Of a DNA stretch of 64,000 nt, positions 1 to 12,300 are shown piece after piece. The DNA comes from Lewinellaceae bacterium (GTDB lineage: Bacteria > Bacteroidota > Bacteroidia > Chitinophagales > Saprospiraceae). Made by a program: the position numbers and the translations under genes. Every line of letters starts with the position of its first letter. Within the stretch, counting starts at the first letter, position 1. Under the pieces are notes generated by a model, which was not told the origin of the DNA, ran no database searches, and saw nothing but the letters and a program-made list of their open reading frames with translations. The stretch is taken from contig JADJUJ010000006.1 of the NCBI GenBank assembly GCA_016710765.1, positions 62,001 to 126,000 on the forward strand, written 5' to 3'.

Positions 1-1245
1 GCGCCTTGTGGCAAGGGGCCAAAGCCATTGTTAAAATTGATGCCATTGCTGGTCAGGTGGCAGTAACTCATGATGGTGCCGCCATTGGTGGGTGGAGGGC
101 CTTGCGAACAAGTTCCTTCTGGTGTGTAACAATTGTCTATAGCGCCGCCAGGCCAACCGCACCATTGGGTATGGTGTGATCCCAGGTTGTGCCCCAGTTC
201 GTGTGTGACCACTTCTATGCTCCAGGAGTAGGTAGGCACGTTGCTGTAAGTGTCGTCAATATTGCTGTACCCGTAGGCAAATGATGGTACACAAAGCACA
301 TCCAGGTAGGCAATTCCCCCGGTACCTTGTCCGCCAAGGCTAAGCAAATGCGCCAAATCACCACTGAAATTGGTTCGCAGGGCCATAAACTCGTCCAGCG
401 CGGTGGAACTGGAGGTATTGGTGTAATTATCGGGGGTGGTCCAAACGTAAATTTGGGAAATCGTCACGGTAACGGCTTCGTTTGTGTACAGGGTGGCTAC
501 CTGGTTAAAAAGCCCGGTGACATAGTTCACCGTTGCAAGCACGGAGCCTTTGTTTTGGAACAGTTCGTAATCGCATTCAAAGTAAATTTCCACGCAACCC
601 GCTACTTCCGGTTGGTCGGGATGGCCGGGGATATGCCCGTTGCCATCAGTACTGCGCTCTTTGCATTCAAAATTGGAAGAAACGGGAAGATTAAGGTCGT
701 CGTACAGCACATAGGCCAGGGGGCCGCCGGCATTTTCCAGTCGGCCCAGCACAAGGTTGCCGCCATCGGGGCCGGAAATGATGCCCATCAATTCGTGTTC
801 AAAAAAACTGAGGGTAACCACTGAATTGGGCCGGTCGGCCAGAATACCCCGATAGTACACGCCCGGGGTATAGGAAACGGCGCTGCCTGGATCGGCGCTG
901 CTCAGCATTAAAGGAAGGCGCCAATATGGGCGCTTCGTAAAGGTCCAGGCCGATAATGGCGCCATTGTAAGGAATTTCAACATGGATAGCCTGCGGACGG
1001 GTCTGCCAGATGTGCTCCAGCACAACGGTATCCAGCTGGAGGAACTGGGCTTCGCGCAAGGATTCTTCTTGCGGCAAAAAGGGCCGATAAGCGGGGCTGA
1101 GTGGCTGCAAAGGCTCGAAAAAAACACCTGCATCTTGCAGGGTTTTTACTTCCGCTGCAATAGGGGAGAGCGTTTGTGCAATTAGTTGACTGGTCAGCAG
1201 CAGCAATATCAGCGCTGAGCCTGCTTTTTGAAGCGTGGAATGCAT
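1..1245 (-). CDS. Secreted reprolysin-like (metzincin) zinc metallopeptidase, partial, frame broken
   Basis: The N-terminal part (start 1245) begins with a signal peptide (hydrophobic run LILLLLTSQLIAQ). It stays open to a stop at 799, but from about 900 downward the homologous reading continues in another frame, open to the window edge. That frame contains HELGHNLGSHH (about 173-205), the HEXXHXXGXXH zinc site of metzincins, followed about 40 residues later by GTIMSYCH, which fits the Met-turn. Before the zinc site lies a reprolysin-type prodomain-like stretch (YYRGILADRPNS, FEHELMGIISG). Such proteins in Bacteroidota are usually secreted by T9SS, but the C terminus is outside the window. 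One indel between about 840 and 925 splits the frame; given the many similar breaks nearby I treat it as a likely sequence error. Family call is firm; substrate is unknown. Confidence 0.82.
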
Positions 1246-1518
1246 AAGAAGACGTGTTGATTAAACCTGCAATGTGATACACCAGAAATTAGACCAGTGT
1301 CAGTAACCCATTCAATAATATGCAAATAACGTTATATTTTAAAAAACCAATCGGGTTTTAGCCTAAAAATCTGGGATATGCTAATCCTTGCGCGCTGAAT
1401 CGGGTACGCTCGTCTTGTGGTTAGCCCAAGATCTCGTTTGATTTTGTTTTTATTCTGGCCAGGTGGTATGGAGAAAGTGCTTTAATCAACGACAATTTAC
1501 GTTAACTCCCGGACCATT
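1246..1518. other. Intergenic stretch without recognisable gene
   Basis: This is the upstream region of the metallopeptidase gene. It is AT-rich near 1310-1340 with a small ATAACGTTAT palindrome. I see no convincing ORF or RNA gene. Confidence 0.4.
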
Positions 1519-1663
1519 GGGCAATGCGTTAATGAGGCCAATGAGGGTAATGTGGGTAATGAGGGTAATGTGATTAATGAGGCCAATGTGGGTAATGAGG
1601 GCAATGTGGCCAATGTGGTAATGTGGGCAATGGGGGGAATAAGACCAATGTGGCCAATGTGGC
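1519..1663 (+). repeat. Degenerate 9-bp minisatellite (NYAATGWGG unit)
   Basis: About sixteen head-to-tail 9-bp units follow the pattern nyAATGwGG (ggtaatgag, ggtaatgtg, gccaatgtg and similar). In one frame they read as an Asn-(Glu/Val)-(Gly/Ala) tripeptide repeat that runs directly into the VALRFNG start of the orphan sorting-domain fragment. A one-base-short unit near 1617 breaks that frame. No initiator or signal peptide is seen upstream, so expression is doubtful. Confidence 0.8.
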
Positions 1664-1959
1664 GCTTCGTTTCAACGGCACGACAATCGCCGGTGTAGGT
1701 TTCGAAGTATACCAGAACACACCGAACCCATGGGAGAACAACACGGTAATTGGCTTTAATTTGCCGGAGGCAGCAGCGGCAACGCTGACGATCTACGACG
1801 AAACAGGCCGCCAGTTGTACAGCCGCAAAGGCGAGTTTGCGAAAGGCTACAATGCCTTCACGCTGAACCGCGCACAGGTGAACGCCAGCAGGTATGTTGT
1901 ACTACAAAGTAGAAACCGCCAGTGACAGTGGTGTCATGAAGATGATAGAAATGAAGTAA
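1651..1959 (+). pseudogene. Orphan T9SS type A C-terminal sorting domain fragment
   Basis: Translation from VALRFNGTTIAG through NPWENNTVIGF and TLTIYDETGRQLY closely matches the last ~100 residues of both giant adhesins in this window (ends at 31171 and 46495). A +1 break near 1890 puts the final part (YYKVETASDSG, ending KMIEMK) in another frame, with the matching stop at 1957-1959. There is no signal peptide and no upstream adhesin body, only a minisatellite. The fragment is most simply the tail of a third giant adhesin gene that has been deleted, or a copy left by recombination. A terminator similar to that of giant adhesin 1 follows, which supports duplication of the whole 3' end. I do not expect a functional product. 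Confidence 0.8.
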
Positions 1960-1981
1960 AAGATTTGACGGTTAGTAATAA

Positions 1982-2021
1982 AAAAGGGGCCATCGCTGCT
2001 AGCAGTGATGGCTCCTTTTTA
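1982..2021 (+). terminator. Intrinsic terminator after the orphan sorting domain
   Basis: A hairpin with arms around ggagccatc/gatggctcc is followed by a T-run. It resembles in sequence the hairpin at 31191-31233 downstream of giant adhesin 1, so the duplication that made the orphan tail extended past the stop codon. Confidence 0.75.
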
Positions 2022-2068
2022 ATTGTTTAGCAGGGCATGCTTGAGCAGCGATAACCAATGTGGCAAAA

Positions 2069-2845
2069 TTATGCTTCCAACATCGCCAGCACTTTTGCAA
2101 TGAGGTGTTTTCGCTTGTTTACCGCGGCTTTTTTGTACAGACATTTTACATAATGGCGAACGGTATTAATGCTGATGTGCAAATCATGGGCGATTTCACC
2201 GTACGTTTTTTCCTTCATAAGTCCTTGAAGTACTTGCGCCTCCCTTTTTACCAGACCCCATTTTGCAATTGCAGTTTGTTGAGGTGAACTGGTGTCATTG
2301 GTTTGTCGCAGAAAGAGGATCAGTTGAGTAGTCAGCATAGGACTAAGGTAAGAAAGTCCCTCCTGGCACTGCGCAATGGCCTCTGGCAATTCAAGCAGCC
2401 AATTGCTTTTCAGGCAAGCTGAACAAGCTCCAGACTGCAAGGCTTCTACCAACTCGTCGGTAGAAGGCTGTTCTACCAACAGGATAATTTTATTGTGGCT
2501 CGATTTTTGTCTGATAGTAGAGATAAATACTGCATCGCAACTCTCCAGCAACAACATGTCATTTTCCTTCATGGCGTGCAATGTACTGGCGATAGACTTT
2601 GGGTCAGGGCTTGCCATTGTGACTTTATGCTGGTTGGCACGTAACAATTGTGCAACCAGATTCATAAAGGTAGTGTCCGCGCCAATTATCGTGATGTGCA
2701 AGGGGAGCAAAGTGATGGTTTTTGCGTTTGTGTAGAGATGTATCGACTGAAGGGGTCGTGGTTTGGACGAAACTTTGCGAATAAAACACAAGGTGAGTGA
2801 AAATAGTTCATCAGATTCAATAAACAGCGGGAAAACAGGTGACAA
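2069..2845 (-). CDS. LuxR/NarL-type regulator with degenerate receiver domain
   Basis: The product is up to 258 residues. Residues ~195-258 form a GerE/LuxR helix-turn-helix (LVKREAQVLQGL, then EIAHDLHISINTVRHYV). The middle (~50-165) has the alternating pattern of a response-regulator receiver (LHITIIGADTTFMNLVAQLL) and the late Lys (CLKSNW), but I cannot place the phosphorylatable Asp: the expected beta-3 end reads DMLLLES. It may therefore act without phosphorylation. The first ~45 residues are atypical, so the true start may be an internal codon near residue 50 (LHITIIGA). The gene is divergent from giant adhesin 1, with 548 bp between them containing a perfect palindrome, so it is a plausible regulator of that gene (inference). 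No histidine kinase is adjacent. Confidence 0.75.
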   Translation of the reverse strand: MSPVFPLFIESDELFSLTLCFIRKVSSKPRPLQSIHLYTNAKTITLLPLHITIIGADTTFMNLVAQLLRANQHKVTMASPDPKSIASTLHAMKENDMLLLESCDAVFISTIRQKSSHNKIILLVEQPSTDELVEALQSGACSACLKSNWLLELPEAIAQCQEGLSYLSPMLTTQLILFLRQTNDTSSPQQTAIAKWGLVKREAQVLQGLMKEKTYGEIAHDLHISINTVRHYVKCLYKKAAVNKRKHLIAKVLAMLEA

Positions 2846-3160
2846 ATCATGCTATTTTCATGTAGTTTCCTCCATGTTTTTATACAAAAGATAAAAAAAA
2901 AAAAAATAACAATGGAAAAACTCGACCTTGTGCCCGATATGCGGTGCTAGAATGGGAATTACTCCCTTTACCATCCGCTTTTAATCCCTAATCCACTTGT
3001 ACCAATATCCCCAGGTACCTTTTAAGCAGCCTACTGCTAAAATTTTCCAATTTCCGATCTATTGCTAACCACCTACTTGTTGAAAGCAGTGTTGCTTTAA
3101 GCAAGGGTTAATCCAGGGTGTCTGTTTTCAAGATACGCCTTCACGCGCTTCATATCTGGT

Positions 3161-3181
3161 ATTGATCCTGCCAGGATCAAT
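3161..3181. promoter_or_regulatory. 21-bp perfect palindrome, candidate operator
   Basis: Two perfect 10-bp arms (attgatcctg / caggatcaat) flank one central base. Its size and symmetry fit a dimeric HTH regulator site, and the divergent neighbour is a LuxR-type regulator. A run of seven T shortly after (about 3188-3194) means a terminator for leftover upstream transcription is an alternative. Confidence 0.45.
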
Positions 3182-3299
3182 GCTTGGCTTTTTTTGTCTG
3201 GTAGAGATTTTTAATATAGTTAGCATGAAAAGTTTTCACATTGGTTTAGTGGGGGATAGCCCCTGTCTTTCTGTCCTTTTTTAGCCTTGTATACAGCGG

Positions 3300-3307
3300 T
3301 ACATTTG
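3300..3307 (+). promoter_or_regulatory. Candidate Bacteroidota -7 box for giant adhesin 1
   Basis: TACATTTG fits the TAnnTTTG consensus of Bacteroidota housekeeping promoters. A clear -33 TTTG at the usual distance is not seen. Transcription would start about 80 nt before the start codon at 3394. Confidence 0.35.
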
Positions 3308-3393
3308 CAACATGCGAGTGTGCCATTGGTGTTTTATAGCGCTTCTGCAGGAAGCATTGATGGTAAATAATAGAAATTTAATAATACCTTACT

Positions 3394-6300
3394 ATGAAAA
3401 AGTTTATACGACCAAACATTGTCAATTTTTGTATAGAAACCCTTGTCGAAAACCGGGGCATTGCACGAAAATTGGCGCTGTTACTGCTTGTTTCCGTAAG
3501 TTGGTTAAATGGTCCCTTCCATGCCCAGAACTGCTCGGTAAACTCCGGGTGTTCCGGCAAGCTTTTGTCCGGACTCGCAGATACCGCTAATAGGCGGAAC
3601 ATCTGGTGAGTTTGTGCCTGGCTCTTTTTATTGGACGCAGGTTGCCGGTCCTTCTGTTATCATAGATGACCCAAACCTGGAGACCAGTTATGTGACAGGC
3701 TACATGAGTGGAGGTGTGTACACTTTTCGTAGTTATCTCACATGTACAGATGGCTCCATTGTCTTTCAAGATGTGACGTACACGTTACTGCCAGTGACGC
3801 CTGCCATGGCAGGCATGGATATCTCGGGGTGTCCTGGCACCTATTCCTTATCTGCTAATTCGCCGGCGCCAGGCGAATTGGGGGCCTGGTCAATCGTCGG
3901 CGCAAACAATGGGGTTACGATTGTTGATCCACAAAATCCAAATAGCAGCATCATACTGGCGAATGGCGCAGGAGGACAAACGACCGTGCGCTGGATGATT
4001 ACCAATCCATCAGGGTGTTTTTCCAATGACGACATTATTGTTACCAATTGCGGTGGAGTAAGCCCGGTAGATGCAGGTCCTAATCAGACGCTTGGAAACT
4101 GTTATTCCTTGACGACCATGACCAACCTGAATGCTACCCCCGCCGGTTTTTGTGGCATGGGTACCTGGACGGTTGTTAGTGGTCCTAATGTGCCTACCAT
4201 AGCCAACCCGAATAGCCCCAGTACAAGCATTTCCAACCTGATTGAAGGATGTTACTTGTTGCGCTGGACCGTTGTCAACAACACCTGTATGATAAACGGC
4301 AATGATCTTGTCGAAATTTGTGTGCCACCACCAACGCAGAACGTTTCTGGAGCTACTTCATCCAACCAGTTTTTTTGCGACAATCGCACCTCCACTATAC
4401 TCTACGGTAGCGTACCCCAGTATACCAATGAAACGGTGATGTGGGTTCAAACCGGCGGACCGATGGTAACCATTGTCAGCCCCAGCACACCTGTGACGGA
4501 GGTCACCGGTCTTGATGGCATGAGCACCTATACTTTTTCCTACACCATCACCAACCCGATCACCAATTGTACCAGCAGCACTACGGTGACCATTGGTTTT
4601 GGCGATCCAGGTTCGGTCGTTGACATATTAATTGACAGTCCTGTTATAAAGGAGTGTGATTACAAATCGGTAACCCTGACCTACAATGAGTCGGGGCCAG
4701 GCGCTGTAGAATGGCGCATAGCGGCCAGCCCAACCGGTGTTTTAACCGATTGGGCAGTTGCAGGCTCTTCTCCTTTTACGATTGTTGATTTGTACGGACC
4801 CGGCAACCCGGTTCCGTTTGGGGTATACATCATTGAAATGCGGAAAAACGCACCGGTCGGTGCACTTTGCAGCACTTCCGCCAATGATCAGGTTACGGTG
4901 GTTTTTTCGAGAGCTTATTACCGCTTCTAACGCCGGTACCGATCAGGACCTGCCTTGTTCTATTTATCAAACCATTTTGATTGGTAACGTACCGTTCAAT
5001 GGTTCCGGCACCTGGTCGCAGGTAGGTGGGCCCGCGACGGCAACAATATCCAGTCCTACAACCAACAATTCCCCCGTTTCTTTCCCATCTGGCATCAATG
5101 GCGCCTATGTGATGCGCTGGACCGTTACCGGCGGCTCTGCCTGTGATCCGGCACAAGACGATGTGGTGTTGCGGGTTACCAATGTTGCGCCACCCTCAGC
5201 CAATGCAGGAGCGGACCAAACGTTTTGCTATGGTACGCCCATTACGCTAATGGGGAACACGCCCAATCCGAGTGATGTGGGTACCTGGACCGTATCGCCA
5301 AATGCGGGCGTTATTTTCTCGGATGCCCATGATCCACACGCGGTGGTCACGGGTTTGGTAGCCAATACGGTTTATACCTTTACCTGGACCATAAAAAACA
5401 AGTGTGGCATGGTAGCGGATAACGTTGTCATCACCACCAACAACAACCAGGGCCCCGATGTAGCCAATGCGGGTCCGGATCAATGTTTGCTGGCTGGAAC
5501 CACCAGTATTACGCTGGCCGGTAATCTCCCAACACTAGGAACTGGTTTGTGGACAAAAATTTTAACCGTTCCATCCGGATTGCCCGCAACCATTGTAAAC
5601 CCGACGTTGCACAACACCGCAGTCAATGGGTTGGCCAATGGTACCTATTATTTTGAGTGGCAAAATATTAATGGCGGTTGTACGCCGACGCGAGACACCG
5701 TCATCATCACCATATCAACTCCGGTAACCCCTGCTGCTGCCGGGATGGACCAGCAGATATGCGGTTCGATGGCTACCATGGCGGCCAATGCCCCCTTGGT
5801 TGGGGAAGGCATGTGGACGCAGATTGTTGGTCCGGGTGGTGCGGTTATTACCAATCCGCTCAATCCGTATACTACCATTACAGGTCTTAGTGATGGTGCG
5901 TATCACTTTGTTTGGACCATCAAAAATGGCGCCTGCTCGAGTGCCGATACGGTCAAACTGTTTGTCTCCTCGCCAGCGGCGCCAGCCAATGCCGGCCCAA
6001 ATCAAACGATCTGTGGCGCCACCTCAACTACCCTGGCTGCCAATGCGGTTGCGAATGGTTACTGGACGCTGGTATCGGGTCCCAGTACGCCGACTTTTTC
6101 CAATATTCTTTCACCCACCAGTATGGTAAGTGGATTGGTTTTTGGCACTTATGTGCTGAAATGGAACAGTTTGGGCGGTGCATTTTGTCCAATTGAGATG
6201 GATGAAGTGCAGATTATTGTTATCCCTTCCGCCAATGCAGGTCCTGACCAAGCCTTTTGTGAAGAAAACATGTCGGTCAACCTGATCGGTAACGTGAGTA

Positions 6301-9300
6301 GTATTGGTACCTGGACCCAATTTAGTGGCGCTCCTGCGACGGTAACAACCACCTCGGATAATACCGCTACCGCTTCCGGACTCATGGTTTCCGGGCTTTC
6401 CAGTGTGTATGAGTTTAAATACACCATCAACCAGCCAGGCTGTATGAGCATGGATGTCATGAAGGTGACCTTGTTTATGCCACCCAATGAGGCGACTGCC
6501 GGCCCCGATCAGGAAGCATGCGACCTGACCGGTACGACTACATACAACTTGGCTGGTAACAACCCGAATGTACCTTATGTCGGCACCTGGACCGTTATTG
6601 CGGGCCCAGGCGGCGGTACTTTTACGCCAAATGCCAACACGCCAAATGCGGTGTTTGATCCCGCTGGTTATGGCGTTTACCTCCTGGCATGGTCCATTTC
6701 GAATGGCGCTTGTGCCAGGCAGGATGAGGTGCGGATAACCAACTATCAACCACCTTCTACGGCCAATGCCGGTCCGGATCAGAACCCTGTTTGCAGTAGC
6801 CAGGTGACAATGGCTGCCGTAAATCCGGCGGTTGGTTTGGGTACGTGGACGCTCATCAGCAAACCTGTTGGCGCTCCTGATCCTTTGATTGAATCCCCAA
6901 TCCTTTACAATAGCATCATCAGCAATTTGGTACCCGGGACCTATGTGTTCCGTTGGACAACAAGCAACGGCTTATGTCCGGATTCCTTTGACGATGTCAG
7001 TATCACTGTTCTTCAACAACCCACGACCGCCAATGCTGGTCCGGATCAGGCATTTTGCAACCTGAATTCTGCTACACTGGCTGCTACGCCGGTTGCCGTG
7101 GGAACAGGCATGTGGAGCGTTGTTACCTGGCCAGGTGGTACGCTTCCCACATTTGTCAATGCGGCAAGTCCCACCACCGTTGTAAACAACCTTTTCATTG
7201 GCACCTATGTGTTCCGTTGGACGACCACGAATGGTGTTTGTATTTCCATGGATGATGTTACGATTATTAATTACGCCTTGCCAACAGTTGCCAATGTGAG
7301 TGGCACAACGACCTCCCTGTGTTACAGCCAGCCAATGTTTCTGGTGGGCAATACGCCACTGATAGGAACAGGCGTCTGGACACAAACAGCGGGCTCGCCG
7401 GTTACGATTTTAAACCCGACCAACCCGACCACCCAGGTGATCGGTTTTGGTTTGGGCACGTATACGTTCAAGTGGACCATAACGAATGGTACTTGTCCGG
7501 CAAGTGAGGCTACAGTAACGATTACGGTTAACCCTGTGCCAACGCAGGTGGCATATGCCGGGCCAAGCCAGGCACTTTGTAACGCAACCAGTGCCGTGCT
7601 GAATGGCAATATTCCCCAAGGCGGGGAGATTGGCACCTGGTCGCTGTTTAGTGGCCCCAACAGTGTAACCTTTACCAATGCTGGGCCTAATTCTTACAAT
7701 GCAACCGTTAATGGTTTGGTCGGTGGAAGTCCCAATATCTATAAATTGAAATGGGAGGTTGCCGTTGGTACTTGTACGACGTCTGATACCATGAGCGTTG
7801 TTGTTTGGGCACAGCCTACGGCCAATGCCGGCCCAGACCAGCACCTCTGTGGTGCTATCACCTTCCAGCTTGCGGCTACGCCATTGCCTTCGGGCTTTGG
7901 TACAGGCACCTGGACCAAAGTAAGTGGACCGGCTGTCACTATTACCAGTCCAAACTCCCCAACTTCAACCGTAACGGGTGTTGCTGTGGGTAACTTAGTG
8001 CCAAGTGTTCCTCCGGGTACTTATGTTTTCCGGTGGACTGCGACCAATGGCAACGTTTGTCCGCCAAGCACGGATGAGGTAACCATCCTTAATGATGCCT
8101 TGGTTGCCAGCAATACTCCGGCCAACACTACCGTTTGTACTGGAGGTTCGGCTACCATGAGTGTTACCCCAACGGGCGGATCGGGAAGCTATGGCTTCCA
8201 GTGGCAGGTGAGTACTGTGGATTGTATGCCCGCGAATTTCAGCAACATTCCAGGCGCTACCACGGCCAGTTATACCACTCCAGCCTTAACTGCAACGACA
8301 TTTTACCGCTTAATTATTACCGATACCGATCCCAGTGCGGTTTGTGGCCCGTATACCACGCCTTGTATCACTGTAACGGTGGTGCCAGATCCCATGATCA
8401 CGGTAAACCCGGTGAACGCTGTAGTGTGTACAGGCGGTAGCAATACCCTTACTGTTACCGCTACTGGCGGTACGCCATCGTTAGACTATGAATGGCAGAG
8501 TTCAACCACCGGTGTGGGTTCCTGGATAATGGTAGGTACGAACAGCGCTACCTATAATACAGGCGCCTTGACCACCACCATGTATTACCGGGTAATTGTT
8601 TCTGCCACCGGCAGTGGCTGTAATACTGCCACCTCAACGGTTGCCACGGTAACGGTAGTACCGGATCCGGTTATTTCCCTGAATCCTGTCGGCGCGACCA
8701 TTTGTACCGGCGGTGTGCACACCATGACTGCCGTTGCCACGGGCGACCCTCTGGCAGGCGCGGTGAGCTACCAGTGGCAAATTGCAACGGCGCTGGCGGG
8801 CCCGTATACCGATATTTCAGGTGCTACTTCTGCTACCTATACTTCGGATGTATTAACCGCGACGCGGTATTATCAAGTGATTGTTACCCAAACGGAGAAT
8901 GGTTGTTCCACGCCTTCAGCGGTAGCCACCGTTACAGTAGTGCCGGATCCCACCATTACCGTACAACCACAGGGTGCAGCCATTTGTATTGATGGTATGC
9001 ATGCCATGAGTGTTACGGCAACTGGCGGTACACCATCTTTGAATTACCAGTGGCAAAGTTCTCTTTCCGGCACGCCTGGAACCTGGACCAACATTCCAAC
9101 AGCGACCACCCCTTTTTATACGGCTGGACCACTGACGGTGACAACCTACTATCGGGTGCTGGTTTCTGCCACAGGTGTGGATTGTGGCACGGCCACCTCC
9201 ACTGCCGTAGCGGTAACAGTTGCCCCGGATCCAAATATTACGGTACAACCTGCCAGTGCCAACTTCTGTACTGGTGGCAGCATTACACTGACAGCAGTAG

Positions 9301-12300
9301 CAAACGGTGGTGCACCTGCATTGGATTACCAGTGGCAGCGTTCTCCAATTGGCATGAATGCCTGGGTGAACGTTGGTACGAACAGCCCGACTTATTTTAC
9401 TGGCGCCCTGACAATGAGTTACGATTACCAGGTGTTGGTTTCTGCCACTGGCAGTGGCTGCGACCCCGTAGAATCTACCATTTCAACGGTACAAGTGTTG
9501 CCTGATCCTGTTATCAATGTGCAGCCCATGGGCAACGTCCCCATGTGTGCTGGTGGTACCCACACCATGAGTGTAACCGCCTCGGGCAACCCGCTGTTGG
9601 GCCCCTTGAGTTACCAATGGCAAAGCTCGGCCAATGCCGGTGGCCCATGGGCCAATGCAGGTACCAATAGCCCTACCCATACTACTGTTCCTTTGAATGC
9701 TACTACTTATTACCGGGTGCTGATTTCACAGGCGGCTTCTGATTGTCAGACGATATCTTCGGTAGTAACCGTTACCGTGGTGCCTGACCCAACCATTACC
9801 GTACAGCCAACACCGGGTACGGTATGTGTCGGTGGCAATTTCACCCTTTCGGTTACAGGCATTGGTGGAACACCAATGTTGAATTACCAATGGCAAAGTT
9901 CACCCACTGGTCTGGCAGGCAGCTGGACCCCTGTTGGTACCAGCAGTGCAACCTATAATACTGGTGCTTTGTCCAGCACTACTTATTATCAGGTGATTCT
10001 TTCTGCTACTGGCGTGGATTGTGGCACTGCAACATCAAATGTGGTTGCCGTAACAGTGGTACCTGACCCGACCATTACTGCGAACCCAGTTGCTGCGACC
10101 ATTTGTACTGGCGGTACCCAGGCTTTGAGTGTAACGGCTACCGGTGGAACACCTTCTTTGAATTATCAATGGCAAAGCGGCCCATCGGCCGGCGGCCCAT
10201 GGACCAATGTAGGTACGAGCAGCCCTAACTTTACGACAAGCGCGCTGACTACCAGTACTTTTTACCAGGTGATCGTATCGGCAACCGGAAGCGACTGTAA
10301 TCCTGTTACCTCTACACCAGTAGAAGTGACGGTCGTGCCGGATCCAACAGTTTCCCCACTGGTGGGCGGCACCATTTGCACGGGCGGTACCTTTAATCTC
10401 TCCGTTACCGCCTCAGGAACTGCGCCTGGCGCATTGTCCTACCAATGGCAAAGTGGCCCATCCGCTACCGGCCCATGGACCAACGTAGGCACTGACATGA
10501 ATGCCTATACTACGCCAGTATTGACAACTACCACCTATTACCGTGTGAATGTTACCCAGGCTACATCTGGTTGTGCTACCACGTCCAATGTAGTACCGGT
10601 AACCGTGGTGGCAGATCCGATCATTACGGCTCAACCACAGGCTGCTACAATTTGTAGTGGGGGCAGCCAGTCGCTCAGTGTTTCTGCTACTGGCGGAACA
10701 CCCAGCCTGAACTATCAATGGCAAAGCTCGCCGACTGGTTTGGCCGGCAGTTGGACCAATGTTGGTACTGGCAATCCTTACAATACCGGCCCATTAACGA
10801 CAACGACCTATTATCAGGTAATTGTTTCCGCGACCGGAGATGGTTGTGGAACAGCTACTTCTTCCGCGGTGCCAGTAACCGTCGTACCCAGTCCTACAAT
10901 TACAGCGAATCCGGTTGCTGCTACCATTTGTACTGGTGGCAACAATACATTGAGTGTTACTGCCACTGGTGGAACGCCTTCTTTGACTTATCAATGGCAA
11001 AGTTCCCCGACAGGATTGGCGGGCAGTTGGACCAACGTGGGTACCAATTCGGCCAATTATAACACCGGTGTTTTGACCACCACGACTTACTATCAGGTCA
11101 TTGTTTCCTCAACGGGTAACAATTGTGGAACGGCCACATCAGTGCCGGTCGCTGTTACCGTTGAACCTGACCCTGCTATTACCCAACAGCCAATGCCCGC
11201 AACGATTTGCAGCGGCGGCAGTCAGCTCCTGAGTGTCATCGCCAGTGGCGGTACACCAAACCTGAATTACCAATGGCAAAGTTCCCCAAGCGGTTTGGCT
11301 GGCAGCTGGACGAATGTGGGTACCAATTCGCTCAATTATAACACTGGTGCCTTAACCACCACGACGTATTATCAGGTGATGGTATCGGCCGCAGGAAACG
11401 GTTGTGGCACAGCAAGCTCAACACCAGTGGCCATAACGGTAGTACCTGATCCAGCGATTACAGTACAGCCAATGCCAGCCACCGTTTGTACTGGTGGCAG
11501 TCAGACCTTGAGTGTTACCGCGACTGGTGGTACACCTTCTTTGACTTACCAATGGCAAAGCTCACCTACTGGCCTGGCAGGCAGCTGGACCAATGTTGGA
11601 ACAGGAAATACCTACAATACAGGACCATTAACGACTACAACCTACTATCAGGTCATCGTATCCGCCACTGGAAACGACTGTAATACCGTAACATCTTCGG
11701 CTGTTGCCGTGACGGTGGTTCCTGGTCCGGCTATTACGGCTGGCCCCATGTCGGCCACCATTTGCAATGGCGGCAGCCAGGCCTTGAGTGTCACCGCTAC
11801 TGGCGGAGCACCCAGCCTGAATTACCAATGGCAGAGTTCCCCAACAGGTTTGGCAGGCAGCTGGACCAATGTTGGTACCAATTCATCCAATTACACTGCC
11901 GGCCCACTTACGGCAACGACCTATTATCAGGTCATTGTGTCAGCGCCCGGAAGCCGTTGCGGATCAGTAACATCAACGCCTGCGGTTATTACTGTAGAGC
12001 CAGATCCTGCGATTACCTTACAGCCAATGCCTGCTACGATATGTAATGGCGGCAGTCAGACCCTGAATGTCATCGCCAATGGCGGAACACCCAGCCTGAA
12101 TTATCAATGGCAAAGTTCTCCAACCGGTGTGGCCGGAACCTGGTCAAATGTTGGAACGAACTCGACCAGCTTTAATACAGGAACCTTAACATCGACGATG
12201 TACTACCAGGTGATTGTATCGGCTACCGGAAACGGTTGTGGAACAGCTACCTCGACGGCGGTTGCCGTGACCGTAGTAAATGATCCTACAATTAGCCAAC

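Larger units (their letters stand above)
2846..3393. other. Long divergent intergenic region (LuxR-type regulator / giant adhesin 1)
   Basis: 548 bp without a convincing gene. It contains an A-rich tract at 2888-2906, a 21-bp perfect palindrome at 3161-3181 with a T-rich stretch after it, and a promoter-like box at 3300-3307. A regulatory region for one or both flanking genes is the natural reading. Confidence 0.5.

Noticed and set aside
327..824. Plus-strand 165-codon ORF
   Set aside because: It lies antisense to the metallopeptidase frame that contains the HEXXHXXGXXH zinc site.
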